Below, in pieces: positions 25,937 to 35,505 of a DNA stretch of 64,000 nt; the first letter of the stretch is position 1, and every line of letters begins with the position of its first letter. The notes under the pieces were generated by a model that had not been told where the DNA came from, made no database searches, and worked only from the letters and a program-made list of their open reading frames with translations. The stretch covers positions 136,830-200,829 of the forward strand of contig NZ_JBKFGH010000018.1 of NCBI RefSeq assembly GCF_051233475.1. Direction: 5' to 3'. The stretch comes from Bacillus_BU sp051233475 (GTDB lineage Bacteria > Bacillota > Bacilli > Bacillales > Cytobacillaceae). A program made the position numbers and the translations under genes.

Positions 25937-25966
25937 CAAAAAAGAAACTCGCCAGAGGCGAGCCTT
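25937..25966 (-). terminator. Intrinsic terminator between prmA and rsmE
   Basis: CTCGCC-AGA-GGCGAG stem with TTTCTTTTTT following on the minus strand. It could limit read-through of heat-shock transcripts into rsmE-mtaB. Confidence 0.75.
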
Positions 25967-26003
25967 TTCAGCAAGAACGGGAAACTCCTCATAAAGAAGT
26001 GGA

Positions 26004-26942
26004 TTATTTTTTCTTAGCGATCAACGCGACCCAATCTTCCATGACCAGCGTTTCTTCAATAGAAAAACCAGCATTCTCGATTGCTTCTTTCACTTGATTT
26101 TTCTTCTGCTGGATAATCCCTGAGGCAATAAAATAACCGTCCTTCTTAACTACTCTTGCTACATCATCCGTAAATCGCAGAATCACTTCAGCAAGAATAT
26201 TCGCGACAACAATATCTGCCGGACCTTCAATCCCATCCAATAAATTGTTTTGGGACACGTTTACGTATTCTTTCACTTTATTAAGCTTAATATTGAGTAT
26301 CGCTGATTGAACCGCAACTTCATCGAGGTCTAATGCTGTAACATTCTTTGCACCTAATAATGCAGCAGCGATGCTAAGCACACCGGTACCGGTCCCAACA
26401 TCAATAACAGTATCTCCAAGGCTAACAGTCCGTTCAAGAGCTTGAACACACATTACCGTAGTTGGATGGGTTCCTGTCCCAAATGCCATTCCAGGATCCA
26501 ATTCGATGATTAACTCATCACTAGAAACCGGCGAATAATCTTCCCAAGTAGGAACAATCGTGAACCGCTCAGATATTTTAACTGGATTATAATATTTTTT
26601 CCAAGCTGTCGCCCATTCTTCCTCGTTTACTTCACTGATAGTAACATTATTCTTACCAATATCAATATTAAATAAAATTAAATTATTGATTGCATCTTTT
26701 ATTTCTTCCACCGTTTCACCGAGGAAACTGTTGATGGGAATATAAGCTTTAATAATGACTCCTTCTTCTGGATAATCATCAGGATTGAGTTGGTAGATTT
26801 CACCGAAGCGATCCACCCTTTCCTTACTAAGCTCAAAGGGATCTTCGATTACCACGCCACTGGCGCCTGCCTCGTGTAAAATATTTGAGATTGGTTCAAT
26901 CGCTTCATTTGTAGTATGAATGCTGATTTCTGACCATTTCAT
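26004..26942 (-). CDS. prmA: Ribosomal protein L11 methyltransferase
   Basis: A SAM-dependent enzyme that trimethylates lysines of ribosomal protein L11. The N-terminal substrate domain is followed by the methyltransferase domain with DVGTGTGVLSIAAALLGAKN and DIVVANILAEVI (motif IV). Length is 312 residues. The start is the ATG at 26942, nine bases after GGAG. It follows dnaJ by 22 bases, as in B. subtilis, so it can be expressed from the heat-shock operon. Confidence 0.96.
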   Translation of the reverse strand: MKWSEISIHTTNEAIEPISNILHEAGASGVVIEDPFELSKERVDRFGEIYQLNPDDYPEEGVIIKAYIPINSFLGETVEEIKDAINNLILFNIDIGKNNVTISEVNEEEWATAWKKYYNPVKISERFTIVPTWEDYSPVSSDELIIELDPGMAFGTGTHPTTVMCVQALERTVSLGDTVIDVGTGTGVLSIAAALLGAKNVTALDLDEVAVQSAILNIKLNKVKEYVNVSQNNLLDGIEGPADIVVANILAEVILRFTDDVARVVKKDGYFIASGIIQQKKNQVKEAIENAGFSIEETLVMEDWVALIAKKK

Positions 26943-26964
26943 CTCTACCAACTCCATTTTCTAA

Positions 26965-28089
26965 TTATTCACCTTTAAAGGCTCGCTTAACTTTTGAAAA
27001 GAAACTATCTTCAGGACCGCCGCTCGGAACCTTACCGCTGATTTCAGCAAATTCACGAAGCAACTGCTTTTGTTTTTCTGATAATTTTGATGGGGTAACA
27101 ATACGAATGATCACATGCTGATCTCCGACCCCATACCCTCTAACATTAGGAACGCCTTTACCTTTAAGTCTAAACTTGGTTCCTGTTTGGGTACCAGCAG
27201 GTATTTTTAATTTAACTTTACCATGCAAGGTTGGAATCTCGACATCATCACCAAGGGCTGCTTGAGTGAATGTGATCGGCATCTCGCAATAGATATCATC
27301 GCCATCCCGCTCAAAAAATTCATGATCCCTAACATGGAACACTACATAAAGATCTCCAGGAGGTCCGCCATTAATTCCGCTTTCCCCTTGACCTGAAACG
27401 CGAAGTTGTTGGCCGTCATCAATTCCGGCAGGGATTTTCACATGAATCTTACGACGCTTTTTAACTTTACCTGAACCGCCGCATGTAGAACACTTATCCT
27501 TAATTTGTTTACCTGTTCCACCACAGTAGTTACAAGTTCTACGGTTAACAATTCTGCCAAATGGTGTATTTTGCTCTACGTTTAACTGACCTGATCCATG
27601 ACAATGCTTACATGTTTCTGCTTTTGTCCCTGGTTTAGCACCAGATCCATGACAAGTTTCACATTCTTCCTCGCGCGGAATTTCAATATCTGTTTCCTTG
27701 CCAAAAACTGCTTCCTCAAACTTCAAGGTCATTGTATATTGTAAATCTGCCCCTTGTCTAGGTGCATTCGGATCACGGCGACGACCTCCGCCGCCACCAA
27801 AGAAGGTATTGAAAATATCTTCAAAACCACCGAAGCCACCACCAAAATCTCCGCCGCCAAAGCCTTGATTTGGATCAACATGACCAAACTGGTCATAATG
27901 GGCACGTTTTTGATCATCGCTTAGTACTTCATAAGCTTCTTTAATTTCTTTAAACTTATCTGCAGCATCTTCTGCTTTATTTATATCTGGGTGATATTGC
28001 TTTGAAAGCTTACGATAAGCTTTTTTAATATCATCCTTTGACGCACTTTTGCTAACTCCAAGGACTTCATAGTAATCCCGTTTACTCAT
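26965..28089 (-). CDS. dnaJ: Chaperone DnaJ (Hsp40)
   Basis: Delivers clients to DnaK and stimulates its ATPase. J domain with His33-Pro-Asp35; a G/F-rich linker (about 76-102); four zinc motifs CETCHGSG (143-150), CKHCHGSG (160), CNYCGGTG (186) and CSTCGGSG (200); and the C-terminal client-binding domain. Length is 374 residues. The start is the ATG at 28089 with GGGAGTGG. It is the fourth gene of the hrcA operon, after a partial terminator behind dnaK. Confidence 0.98.
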   Translation of the reverse strand: MSKRDYYEVLGVSKSASKDDIKKAYRKLSKQYHPDINKAEDAADKFKEIKEAYEVLSDDQKRAHYDQFGHVDPNQGFGGGDFGGGFGGFEDIFNTFFGGGGGRRRDPNAPRQGADLQYTMTLKFEEAVFGKETDIEIPREEECETCHGSGAKPGTKAETCKHCHGSGQLNVEQNTPFGRIVNRRTCNYCGGTGKQIKDKCSTCGGSGKVKKRRKIHVKIPAGIDDGQQLRVSGQGESGINGGPPGDLYVVFHVRDHEFFERDGDDIYCEMPITFTQAALGDDVEIPTLHGKVKLKIPAGTQTGTKFRLKGKGVPNVRGYGVGDQHVIIRIVTPSKLSEKQKQLLREFAEISGKVPSGGPEDSFFSKVKRAFKGE

Positions 28090-28184
28090 GTTACCACTCC
28101 CGCATCCTTTCACATAAACGTTATTGTAACATTCTAATCTAAAAAAAAGCAATGAAAAGCTCTATACTCAGGTAGCTTTGATAA

Positions 28185-28226
28185 TGAAAAAGCCAAAGCC
28201 ATGAACGAGCTGACTTTGACTTTTTC
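28185..28226 (-). terminator. Hairpin between dnaK and dnaJ
   Basis: AAAGYCAAAGYC-type arms pair, with wobble, across about 11 bases and run into T. It is likely a partial terminator, since dnaJ has no obvious promoter of its own. Confidence 0.55.
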
Positions 28227-28243
28227 CCTAAAGCTGAAATTTT

Positions 28244-30073
28244 CTATTTATCGTCGTTAACCTCTTCGAATTCAGCGTCAACTACATTGTCGTCTTTGCC
28301 TTTTGCTTCTCCCGATTGGCCTTGAGCAGCTTGAGCCTCCGCTTGAGCTTGTTCATACAGCTTTACGCTCAAATCTTGAACGATTTGTTGAAGAGCATCT
28401 TTCTTCGCTCTCATTTCATCTAAATCATTTTTCTCGATTGCCGCTTTGAGAGCATCTTTCGCTTCATTTGCTTTTGCAACATCTGCAGCATCAACTTTAT
28501 CTTCAAGATCCTTTAATGTTTTCTCAGTTTGGAAAACTAACTGATCTGCTTCATTGCGTAGCTCTGCTTCTTCTTTACGTTTTTTATCCGCTTCAGCGTT
28601 TTCTTCTGCTTCACGAACCATTTTTTGGATTTCTTCATCAGATAAACCGGTAGAAGATTTAATTGTAATCGCTTGTTCTTTGTTTGTGCCAAGGTCTTTT
28701 GCACGAACATTTACGATACCATTTTTATCAATATCAAAGCTTACTTCAATTTGTGGAATTCCGCGTGGTGCTGGCGGAATATCACTTAATTGGAATCTTC
28801 CTAATGTTTTATTGTCAGCAGCCATTGGACGTTCCCCTTGTAGAACGTGAATGTCTACAGCAGTTTGGTTATCAGCAGCAGTTGAGAACACTTGAGATTT
28901 TGATGTTGGAATGGTCGTGTTGCGATCAATTAATCTTGTGAATACGCCACCCATTGTTTCAATACCAAGTGATAATGGAGTAACGTCAAGTAATACAACG
29001 TCCTTAACGTCCCCAGTAATAACACCGCCTTGAATTGCAGCTCCCATAGCTACTACTTCGTCAGGGTTAACCCCTTTTGAAGGCTCTTTTCCAAGTTCCT
29101 TACGAATTGCGTCAGCAACAGCCGGGATACGAGTAGATCCACCAACAAGAATGATTTTATCAATTTCTGATGCAGACAAGCCGGCATCTCTAAGTGCTTG
29201 ACGAGTAGGGCCCATTGTTCTTTCAACAAGATGAGCAGTAATCTCATCAAACTTCGCTCTTGTTAAAGTAACGTCAAGGTGTAATGGTCCTGCTTCCCCT
29301 GCCGTAATGAAAGGTAATGAAATTTGCGTTGAAGTTACACCAGACAAGTCTTTTTTCGCTTTTTCTGCCGCATCTTTCAAGCGTTGTAACGCCATTTTAT
29401 CTTTAGACAAGTCAATGCCGTTTTCTTTTTTAAATTGCTCTACTAAGTAATCAATAATCACTTGGTCGAAGTCGTCTCCACCTAGACGGTTATCCCCAGC
29501 AGTAGATTTAACTTCAAATACGCCATCACCTAGTTCAAGAATGGAAACGTCAAACGTTCCGCCACCAAGGTCAAATACAAGAATGGTTTGGTCTTCGTCT
29601 GTTTTATCTAAGCCGTAAGCTAAAGCTGCAGCAGTTGGTTCGTTGATGATCCGTTCAACTTCAAGACCAGCAATTTTACCAGCATCTTTCGTTGCTTGAC
29701 GCTCGGCATCATTAAAGTATGCAGGTACTGTAATAACTGCTTTTGTAACCGGCTCTCCTAAATATTCTTCAGCATACGATTTTAAGTATTGAAGAATAAT
29801 CGCAGAAATTTCTTGTGGAGTATAGTCTTTTCCTTCGATTGTTTCTTTGTGACTAGTACCCATATGACGCTTAATGGAAATAATTGTATTAGGGTTTGTG
29901 ATTGCTTGACGCTTAGCCACTTCCCCAACTTGACGCTCACCGTTTTTAAATGCAACAACCGAAGGAGTTGTACGGTTTCCTTCTGGATTTGGAATTACTT
30001 TTGGTTCGCCGCCTTCTAGAACAGCTACACAAGAGTTTGTAGTTCCTAAGTCAATACCAATGATTTTACTCAT
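28244..30073 (-). CDS. dnaK: Chaperone DnaK (Hsp70)
   Basis: An ATP-driven folding chaperone. The nucleotide-binding domain starts GIDLGTTNSCVAV and has the phosphate loops VFDLGGGTFDVS and LVGGSTRIPAV. The linker DVVLLDVTPLSLGIET leads to the peptide-binding domain and a helical lid, and the protein ends EEVNDDK, the usual acidic tail. Length is 609 residues. It starts at ATG 30073 after GGGAGGT. Third gene of hrcA-grpE-dnaK-dnaJ, regulated by HrcA at CIRCE. Confidence 0.99.
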   Translation of the reverse strand: MSKIIGIDLGTTNSCVAVLEGGEPKVIPNPEGNRTTPSVVAFKNGERQVGEVAKRQAITNPNTIISIKRHMGTSHKETIEGKDYTPQEISAIILQYLKSYAEEYLGEPVTKAVITVPAYFNDAERQATKDAGKIAGLEVERIINEPTAAALAYGLDKTDEDQTILVFDLGGGTFDVSILELGDGVFEVKSTAGDNRLGGDDFDQVIIDYLVEQFKKENGIDLSKDKMALQRLKDAAEKAKKDLSGVTSTQISLPFITAGEAGPLHLDVTLTRAKFDEITAHLVERTMGPTRQALRDAGLSASEIDKIILVGGSTRIPAVADAIRKELGKEPSKGVNPDEVVAMGAAIQGGVITGDVKDVVLLDVTPLSLGIETMGGVFTRLIDRNTTIPTSKSQVFSTAADNQTAVDIHVLQGERPMAADNKTLGRFQLSDIPPAPRGIPQIEVSFDIDKNGIVNVRAKDLGTNKEQAITIKSSTGLSDEEIQKMVREAEENAEADKKRKEEAELRNEADQLVFQTEKTLKDLEDKVDAADVAKANEAKDALKAAIEKNDLDEMRAKKDALQQIVQDLSVKLYEQAQAEAQAAQGQSGEAKGKDDNVVDAEFEEVNDDK

Positions 30074-30120
30074 GTTTCTTTACCTCCCAATACTTACTAT
30101 GTAAGTGCTTCATCATTTTT

Positions 30121-30753
30121 TTATTGATTCACTTTCACCATCGAAGGACGAATGACACGGTCCTTTAACATATAGCCTTTTTGGAACTCATCAACAACAA
30201 CGTTTGGTCCAAAGTTAGCATCTTCTACTTGCATGACAGCTTGGTGAAGGTGTGGATCGAATTCTTGCCCAACGGATTCAATTGGTTGAACACCTTCTTT
30301 TTTGATCGCTTCTAGCAAGCTCTTATATACCATCTCCATCCCCTGCTGCAATGATTTTGTTTGCTCGTTCTCAGCTGTCATTGCAAGTGCTCTTTCAAAA
30401 TTATCGAGAGCAGGTAAAAGATCAGTAATTAAATTTTGGGCTCTATATTTTTCGCTCGCCTCAGCATCAAGCCTTGTGCGGCGACGGAAATTATCAAAAT
30501 CAGCTTGAAGACGCAGATAACGGTTTTCGGCAATCTCTAATTGGCCTTCTACTTCTGCAAGTTTTGACTTAACCTCTGCAAGTTCTTGATCTGCTTCTTG
30601 TTCAGAAGTTTGTTGGGTACCATCTGCTTCTGCAAAAATTTCTTCTACAGATTCCGTTGTTTCAACTGTTTCGTTAACTTCAACAGTCTCGTCAACTTGT
30701 TGCCCTTCGACTTGAACTTCCTCTTGATTTTTTACGTTTTGTTCTTGTGACAT
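30121..30753 (-). CDS. grpE: Nucleotide exchange factor GrpE
   Basis: Releases ADP from DnaK. A glutamate/glutamine-rich disordered N-terminus (to about 55) precedes a long coiled coil (about 60-115) and the C-terminal beta domain with GVQPIESVGQEFDPHLHQAV and VIRPSMVKV. Length is 210 residues. The ATG at 30753 has GGGAGGTGA. It lies between hrcA and dnaK. Confidence 0.98.
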   Translation of the reverse strand: MSQEQNVKNQEEVQVEGQQVDETVEVNETVETTESVEEIFAEADGTQQTSEQEADQELAEVKSKLAEVEGQLEIAENRYLRLQADFDNFRRRTRLDAEASEKYRAQNLITDLLPALDNFERALAMTAENEQTKSLQQGMEMVYKSLLEAIKKEGVQPIESVGQEFDPHLHQAVMQVEDANFGPNVVVDEFQKGYMLKDRVIRPSMVKVNQ

Positions 30754-30843
30754 TTTTTCACCTCCCAAAAATAAAAGTGCTCACCTAAATATACATAGAA
30801 AGGGGATGGAGCCATTGCTCCACCCTAATCAATATTTCCTGCG

Positions 30844-31875
30844 TTAGTTACTTTGATACAACTTTGTTAAAACCTTAGAAAGATCACTGGAAATCATTTG
30901 CAACAAACTGATGACTCGTGAATACTCCATCCTAGTCGGTCCCAATATAGCTATTGATCCTAGTTTTTCGGCACCAACCGAGTAGGTTGCGGTTATGAGG
31001 CTGCAGTTCTCCATCGCTAAGTTGTTATTCTCACGGCCAATTTTGACATTAATACCAACTGGATTTTTTTGAATCAAATCATAAATTCCGTCCTCGTGCT
31101 CAATCATATTCATCAAAAGCCTGATTTTCTCGATATCATGAAATTCCGGCTGCCTTAACATATTCGTCTTTCCGCCAAAAAACAATTTGTTTGTGGTTGG
31201 AAGCTTAAGTGTATCGGCAAGCGAGCTTAACATCGAATCATAATGATGAATATGCTGACGCAGAAGCGTTGCGACTTCCTTATAAATTTTTTCATTTAAA
31301 TCAACAATCGGCACATTGACTAAACGATCATTTAATATGTTGACTAGCTTCTCAAGTTCATTTGCATCCATTGTTGCCGGTAAATGAAACATTCGATTTT
31401 CTACATGACCTGTATCAGTAACAATAATGGCAATCGCTGTTTCCTGATTTAAAGGGACTATTTGGATTTTCTTTAATTTATTCTCCCTTACTGCAGGACC
31501 TAAGACAATCGAAGTGTAATTTGTTAATTCCGACAAAATTTTAGCAGACTTTTGCACGATTTTTTCAAGCTCATATAAGCGTTCTTCAAAAATCGACTTC
31601 ACCTTTGAAACATCATCTGATTCTAGTCTTTGTGGTGAAAGCAAGTGATCAACATAATAACGATAGCCTTTTTCAGACGGAATTCTTCCTGATGATATAT
31701 GGGTTTTCTCGATAAACCCCATTTCTTCTAAGTCAGCCATTTCATTACGAATCGTGGCTGAGCTAAAGGAAATTTCCTCTTTTTTAGACAAGCTTCTTGA
31801 GCCGATTGGTTGCGCAGATCGAATAAAGTCATCAACTATTACCTGAAATATCAACAATTGACGATCTGTTAACAA
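30844..31875 (-). CDS. hrcA: Heat-inducible transcription repressor HrcA
   Basis: Represses class I heat-shock genes by binding CIRCE with help from GroEL. The N-terminal winged helix contains SSATIRNEMADLEEMGFIEK; the GAF-like dimerisation domains follow. Length is 343 residues. The start is a TTG at 31875, nine bases after GAGGTGA. It is the first gene of the dnaK operon and autoregulated, since CIRCE lies 17 bases before its start. Confidence 0.98.
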   Translation of the reverse strand: MLTDRQLLIFQVIVDDFIRSAQPIGSRSLSKKEEISFSSATIRNEMADLEEMGFIEKTHISSGRIPSEKGYRYYVDHLLSPQRLESDDVSKVKSIFEERLYELEKIVQKSAKILSELTNYTSIVLGPAVRENKLKKIQIVPLNQETAIAIIVTDTGHVENRMFHLPATMDANELEKLVNILNDRLVNVPIVDLNEKIYKEVATLLRQHIHHYDSMLSSLADTLKLPTTNKLFFGGKTNMLRQPEFHDIEKIRLLMNMIEHEDGIYDLIQKNPVGINVKIGRENNNLAMENCSLITATYSVGAEKLGSIAILGPTRMEYSRVISLLQMISSDLSKVLTKLYQSN

Positions 31876-31891
31876 CGGAACATCACCTCTG

Positions 31892-31918
31892 TTAGCACTC
31901 TTTATGAACGAGTGCTAA
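31892..31918 (-). promoter_or_regulatory. CIRCE operator of the hrcA-grpE-dnaK-dnaJ operon
   Basis: The inverted repeat TTAGCACTC-N9-GAGTGCTAA matches the CIRCE consensus perfectly. It lies between the operon promoter and hrcA. Confidence 0.98.
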
Positions 31919-31928
31919 TTCTAATATT

Positions 31929-31957
31929 AAATTAACAAATAAGGAGCAGAGTGTCAA
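31929..31957 (-). promoter_or_regulatory. Sigma-A promoter of the hrcA operon
   Basis: Minus strand -35 TTGACA (31952-31957), 17-base spacer, -10 TAATTT (31929-31934). Transcription would start inside or at the edge of CIRCE, as in other class I heat-shock operons. The -35 lies close to the hemW stop. Confidence 0.7.
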
Positions 31958-31960
31958 CGT

Positions 31961-33103
31961 TTAGATAACCCCTAGAAATGATTGGAACACTTCATTACCT
32001 AGTAGTTTTCCTCGTTTCGTTAACTTAATATGCTCATCCTCTACTTTAATCAATTCTCGTTTTTTTAAATCGTCTATTTCCTTTGAAAATAAGGCGATTG
32101 GATCCTCTTGAAATTTTTTATAAAAATTCACTAAGGATACGCCTGCTGTTTTTCTTAATCCAAGGAACATTTCTTCTTCAATGGCTTCATTTTTTGTCAC
32201 TTCATGGTTTTCTATGATCGGAAGCTGGTTCATTTCTATTTGATCGATATATTTTTTGATTGGACCCGTATTAGCTCGTCTAAACCCATTAACATAACTA
32301 TGGGCCCCTGCCCCAAATCCGTAATAATAATCATTGTTCCAGTAGGTAAGATTATGCCTACTCTCATAGCCAGGAAATCCGAAATTGCTTATTTCATATT
32401 GTTTGTATCCATGCTTGTCCATTTCTTCCATTAACAGTTCGTACATCTCAGCTTCAGTGTCCTCACTTACAACCGGGAGTTTTCCTTTATTTAGCAAATT
32501 ATAGAAGACCGTTTTTGGCTCTATTATCAAGGAATATCCTGAGTAATGAGGAATCTCCAGCGAAAAGGCAAGGTCTAAGGTTTGGGCGAAATCGTCTATT
32601 GTTTGACCTGGTAGACTGTAAATCAAGTCTACGCTTATATTTTCGAAGCCTGTTTCCTTGGCAAGTTTAATCGATTTATAGACATCTTCTGCTCGATGGG
32701 TTCTGCCTATTTTTTTCAATAATTCATTATTAAAGGTTTGAACACCAAAGCTAATTCGATTAACACCAGCATTCTTTAGTATTTGAAACTTTTCCTTCGA
32801 CAAATCGCCAGGATTGGCTTCAAACGTAAATTCTGTATCCGAGCCAAACGGAATATTATTCCCGATTACTTCACAAAGAAATGCAAGCTGCTCTTCTGAA
32901 AGGGAAGTAGGTGTTCCTCCGCCTACGAAGATTGTCTTTAATTGTTGAGGAGGGGGTACCTGATCAAAGGTTAGCTTGATTTCCTTCTCTAATCCAAAAA
33001 GGTAGTCTTGCACTGGCTGACCTTTTAAATAGACCTTATTAAAATCACAATAATGGCATATATGCTCACAAAACGGTATATGCAGATAAGCGGCATGAAT
33101 CAT
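31961..33103 (-). CDS. hemW: Heme chaperone HemW (radical SAM, HemN-like)
   Basis: A radical-SAM family protein that binds haem for transfer to respiratory enzymes; formerly annotated as coproporphyrinogen oxidase. The cluster cysteines are Cys12, Cys16 and Cys19 (FCEHICHYCDF), without the fourth cysteine seen in true HemN. GGGTPTSL and EANPGDL follow. Length is 380 residues. It lies between lepA and hrcA as in B. subtilis. Confidence 0.95.
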   Translation of the reverse strand: MIHAAYLHIPFCEHICHYCDFNKVYLKGQPVQDYLFGLEKEIKLTFDQVPPPQQLKTIFVGGGTPTSLSEEQLAFLCEVIGNNIPFGSDTEFTFEANPGDLSKEKFQILKNAGVNRISFGVQTFNNELLKKIGRTHRAEDVYKSIKLAKETGFENISVDLIYSLPGQTIDDFAQTLDLAFSLEIPHYSGYSLIIEPKTVFYNLLNKGKLPVVSEDTEAEMYELLMEEMDKHGYKQYEISNFGFPGYESRHNLTYWNNDYYYGFGAGAHSYVNGFRRANTGPIKKYIDQIEMNQLPIIENHEVTKNEAIEEEMFLGLRKTAGVSLVNFYKKFQEDPIALFSKEIDDLKKRELIKVEDEHIKLTKRGKLLGNEVFQSFLGVI

Positions 33104-33133
33104 CGTCTCACGTCCTTTCTTTTATTAATCTAA

Positions 33134-33176
33134 GAAAAAGAGGCTAGCATCGTCTTATCAGACATGTCTAACCTCC
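33134..33176 (-). terminator. Intrinsic terminator after lepA
   Basis: GAGGTTAG..GTC pairs with GAC..CTAGCCTC across TGATAA, followed by TTTTTCTT on the minus strand. Confidence 0.8.
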
Positions 33177-33185
33177 ATTAAGGAT

Positions 33186-35021
33186 TTATTTTTTCGTATT
33201 ATTGTCGTCCATTCTTAATACGGCCATGAATGCCTCTTGTGGAACCTCAACGGAGCCCACCTGCTTCATCCGCTTCTTACCTTCTTTTTGCTTCTCAAGA
33301 AGCTTCCGTTTACGGGAAATATCTCCACCGTAACACTTCGCTAATACGTTTTTCCCCATCGATTTAATCGTGGAGCGGGCAACAATCTTCTGACCAATCG
33401 CTGCTTGGACTGGAACTTCGAATTGCTGTCTCGGAATTAATTCCTTCAGCTTTTCGACAATCACCTTGCCTCGTTCATATGCAAAGTCTTTATGAACGAT
33501 AAAGCTTAATGCATCCACCTTTTCAGCATTTAATAGAATGTCCATTTTAACCAACTTGGATTCTTTGTAACCAATAAGCTCGTAATCAAAGGAAGCATAG
33601 CCCTTTGTACTGGATTTTAATTGATCAAAGAAATCATAGACGATTTCAGATAACGGAATTTCATAAATGATGCTGACACGGTTTTCGTCTAAATATTGCA
33701 TATCGATGAAAATACCGCGTTTGGCTTGGCATAACTCCATGATGGCACCCACATAATCATTAGGCGTCATCATTGTCGCTTTCACATATGGCTCTTCAAT
33801 TCGATCAATCTTTTGTGGATCCGGCATTTTGGATGGATTGTCCACTTTGATTTCTTCGCCATCTGTTTTAATTACATGATATATAACACTTGGTGCTGTA
33901 GTAATAAGGTCAATTTTAAATTCACGTTCAATACGCTCTTGAATAATTTCCATGTGCAATAGACCAAGGAAACCACAACGGAAACCAAATCCTAATGCTT
34001 GCGATGTTTCTGCTTCAAATTGCAGAGCGGAATCGTTTAATTGAAGCTTTTCTAACGCCTCACGCAAATCATTAAATTTCGCTGAATCAATTGGATATAA
34101 TCCGCAGTATACCATTGGATTTAAACGGCGATAACCTGGCAATGCTTCAGTTGCTCCGTTTTTCGCATTGGTAATCGTATCCCCGACACGTGTGTCACCA
34201 ACGTTTTTGATTGCAGCTGTTAAAAAGCCAACATCACCAACAGAAAGCTCATCACGAAGGACAGCTTTTGGAGTAAATACGCCTACTTCAGTAACTTCAA
34301 ACTCTTTTCCTGTTGCCATCATTTTGATTTTATCGCCAACCTTAACGGTGCCTTCAACCACTCTGATATAAGCAACAACACCGCGGTATGCATCGAACAA
34401 TGAATCAAAAATCAAAGCCTTTAACGGGGCATCAGGATCGCCCTCAGGAGCAGGAACCTTTTCAACGATTTGTTCAAGGATATCCTCAATCCCGATTCCA
34501 GCTTTTGCTGAAGCAAGAACCGCTTCAGATGCGTCTAGTCCAATTACTTCTTCAATTTCATGGCGAACTCTTTCAGGGTCAGCACTTGGCAAGTCTATTT
34601 TATTAATAACCGGGAGAATTTCAAGATTGTTATCAAGGGCAAGGTAGACGTTTGCTAATGTTTGCGCCTCAATACCTTGAGCTGCATCGACGACCAGTAT
34701 TGCTCCTTCACATGCCGCTAAACTGCGGGACACCTCATATGTGAAGTCGACGTGCCCTGGTGTATCAATTAAATGAAAGGTGTATTCTTCTCCGTCTTTT
34801 GCTTTATAGTTCAATTGGACGGAATTAAGTTTTATCGTGATTCCCCGTTCTCTTTCTAGATCCATGGAGTCTAATAACTGATCCTTCATTTCACGTTGAG
34901 ACAACGCGTTCGTCTTTTCTAAGATCCGGTCAGCTAAAGTGGATTTCCCATGATCTATATGAGCAATGATGGAGAAATTACGGATTTTTGATTGTCGTTT
35001 TAGTTTTTCTTCTCTGTTCAT
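33186..35021 (-). CDS. lepA: Elongation factor 4 (LepA)
   Basis: A ribosome-associated translational GTPase affecting initiation and ribosome assembly. G1 is AHIDHGKST (20-28), G2 is RGITIKL, G3 is DTPGHVDF, G4 is NKIDLP. The unique C-terminal domain ends with GDISRKRKLLEKQKEGKKRM. Length is 611 residues, standard. It starts at ATG 35021 (AGGAGTGA) and follows yqxA. Confidence 0.98.
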   Translation of the reverse strand: MNREEKLKRQSKIRNFSIIAHIDHGKSTLADRILEKTNALSQREMKDQLLDSMDLERERGITIKLNSVQLNYKAKDGEEYTFHLIDTPGHVDFTYEVSRSLAACEGAILVVDAAQGIEAQTLANVYLALDNNLEILPVINKIDLPSADPERVRHEIEEVIGLDASEAVLASAKAGIGIEDILEQIVEKVPAPEGDPDAPLKALIFDSLFDAYRGVVAYIRVVEGTVKVGDKIKMMATGKEFEVTEVGVFTPKAVLRDELSVGDVGFLTAAIKNVGDTRVGDTITNAKNGATEALPGYRRLNPMVYCGLYPIDSAKFNDLREALEKLQLNDSALQFEAETSQALGFGFRCGFLGLLHMEIIQERIEREFKIDLITTAPSVIYHVIKTDGEEIKVDNPSKMPDPQKIDRIEEPYVKATMMTPNDYVGAIMELCQAKRGIFIDMQYLDENRVSIIYEIPLSEIVYDFFDQLKSSTKGYASFDYELIGYKESKLVKMDILLNAEKVDALSFIVHKDFAYERGKVIVEKLKELIPRQQFEVPVQAAIGQKIVARSTIKSMGKNVLAKCYGGDISRKRKLLEKQKEGKKRMKQVGSVEVPQEAFMAVLRMDDNNTKK

Positions 35022-35117
35022 TATCGTTCACTCCTACAATACTCGCGCAATATACACTATTTTTCATTATACCAATTGCCTATTTCACAATCAATTAAAA
35101 GAAAATTTTGGGGGAAA

Positions 35118-35150
35118 AAGAAAAACAGAGTCGAATGATCGCTCTGTCTC
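35118..35150 (-). terminator. Intrinsic terminator after yqxA
   Basis: ACAGAG/CTCTGT arms on either side of a TCGAATGATCG-type loop with TTTTTCTTTTT following on the minus strand. It slightly overlaps the yqxA stop. Confidence 0.7.
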
Positions 35151-35490
35151 ACTTTCCTGCTTTATCAACGAAGTAATTTATCGTTTTTTCCGTTGCCTCT
35201 GATATCCCCTTTGCCATGCTTTTTCCAATAGATGAAAAGAAATTGTAGGAATTCATTTCTGCAAGCTCCTGTTTCTTTTTTTCTAAATCATGACTGGTTA
35301 CATCATTTCCTAAAAATGTTCCCGCCATTTTTCCTTGCTCATCCTCATTTAGGGTAAATGCCTTCCCAAAACCCGTATCTTCATACCCCTTCATTCGATG
35401 AATCCCATCATTCGCCTGCTGCATCCCAAATAACACGGAAACGAACATGAGCGAAGCCAACAGAAAACTTTTCAGCATAAACAATTTCAT
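35149..35490 (-). CDS. yqxA: YqxA family protein (DUF3679)
   Basis: A 113-residue protein of unknown function found between spoIIP and lepA in Bacillus. It has an N-terminal hydrophobic segment (about 5-23), possibly a signal anchor, then a charged helical region (EKKKQELAEMNS) and a C-terminal part rich in small residues. It starts at ATG 35490 after AGGTGA. The position next to spoIIP suggests a sporulation link, but I see no direct evidence. Confidence 0.88.
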   Translation of the reverse strand: MKLFMLKSFLLASLMFVSVLFGMQQANDGIHRMKGYEDTGFGKAFTLNEDEQGKMAGTFLGNDVTSHDLEKKKQELAEMNSYNFFSSIGKSMAKGISEATEKTINYFVDKAGK

Positions 35491-35505
35491 ATTTTCACCT
35501 ACATT

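Noticed and set aside
25495..26097. A 200-residue plus-strand frame opposite rsmE and prmA
   Set aside because: It lies antisense to two well-supported genes and is rich in F, N and C, as expected for the reverse reading of such genes.
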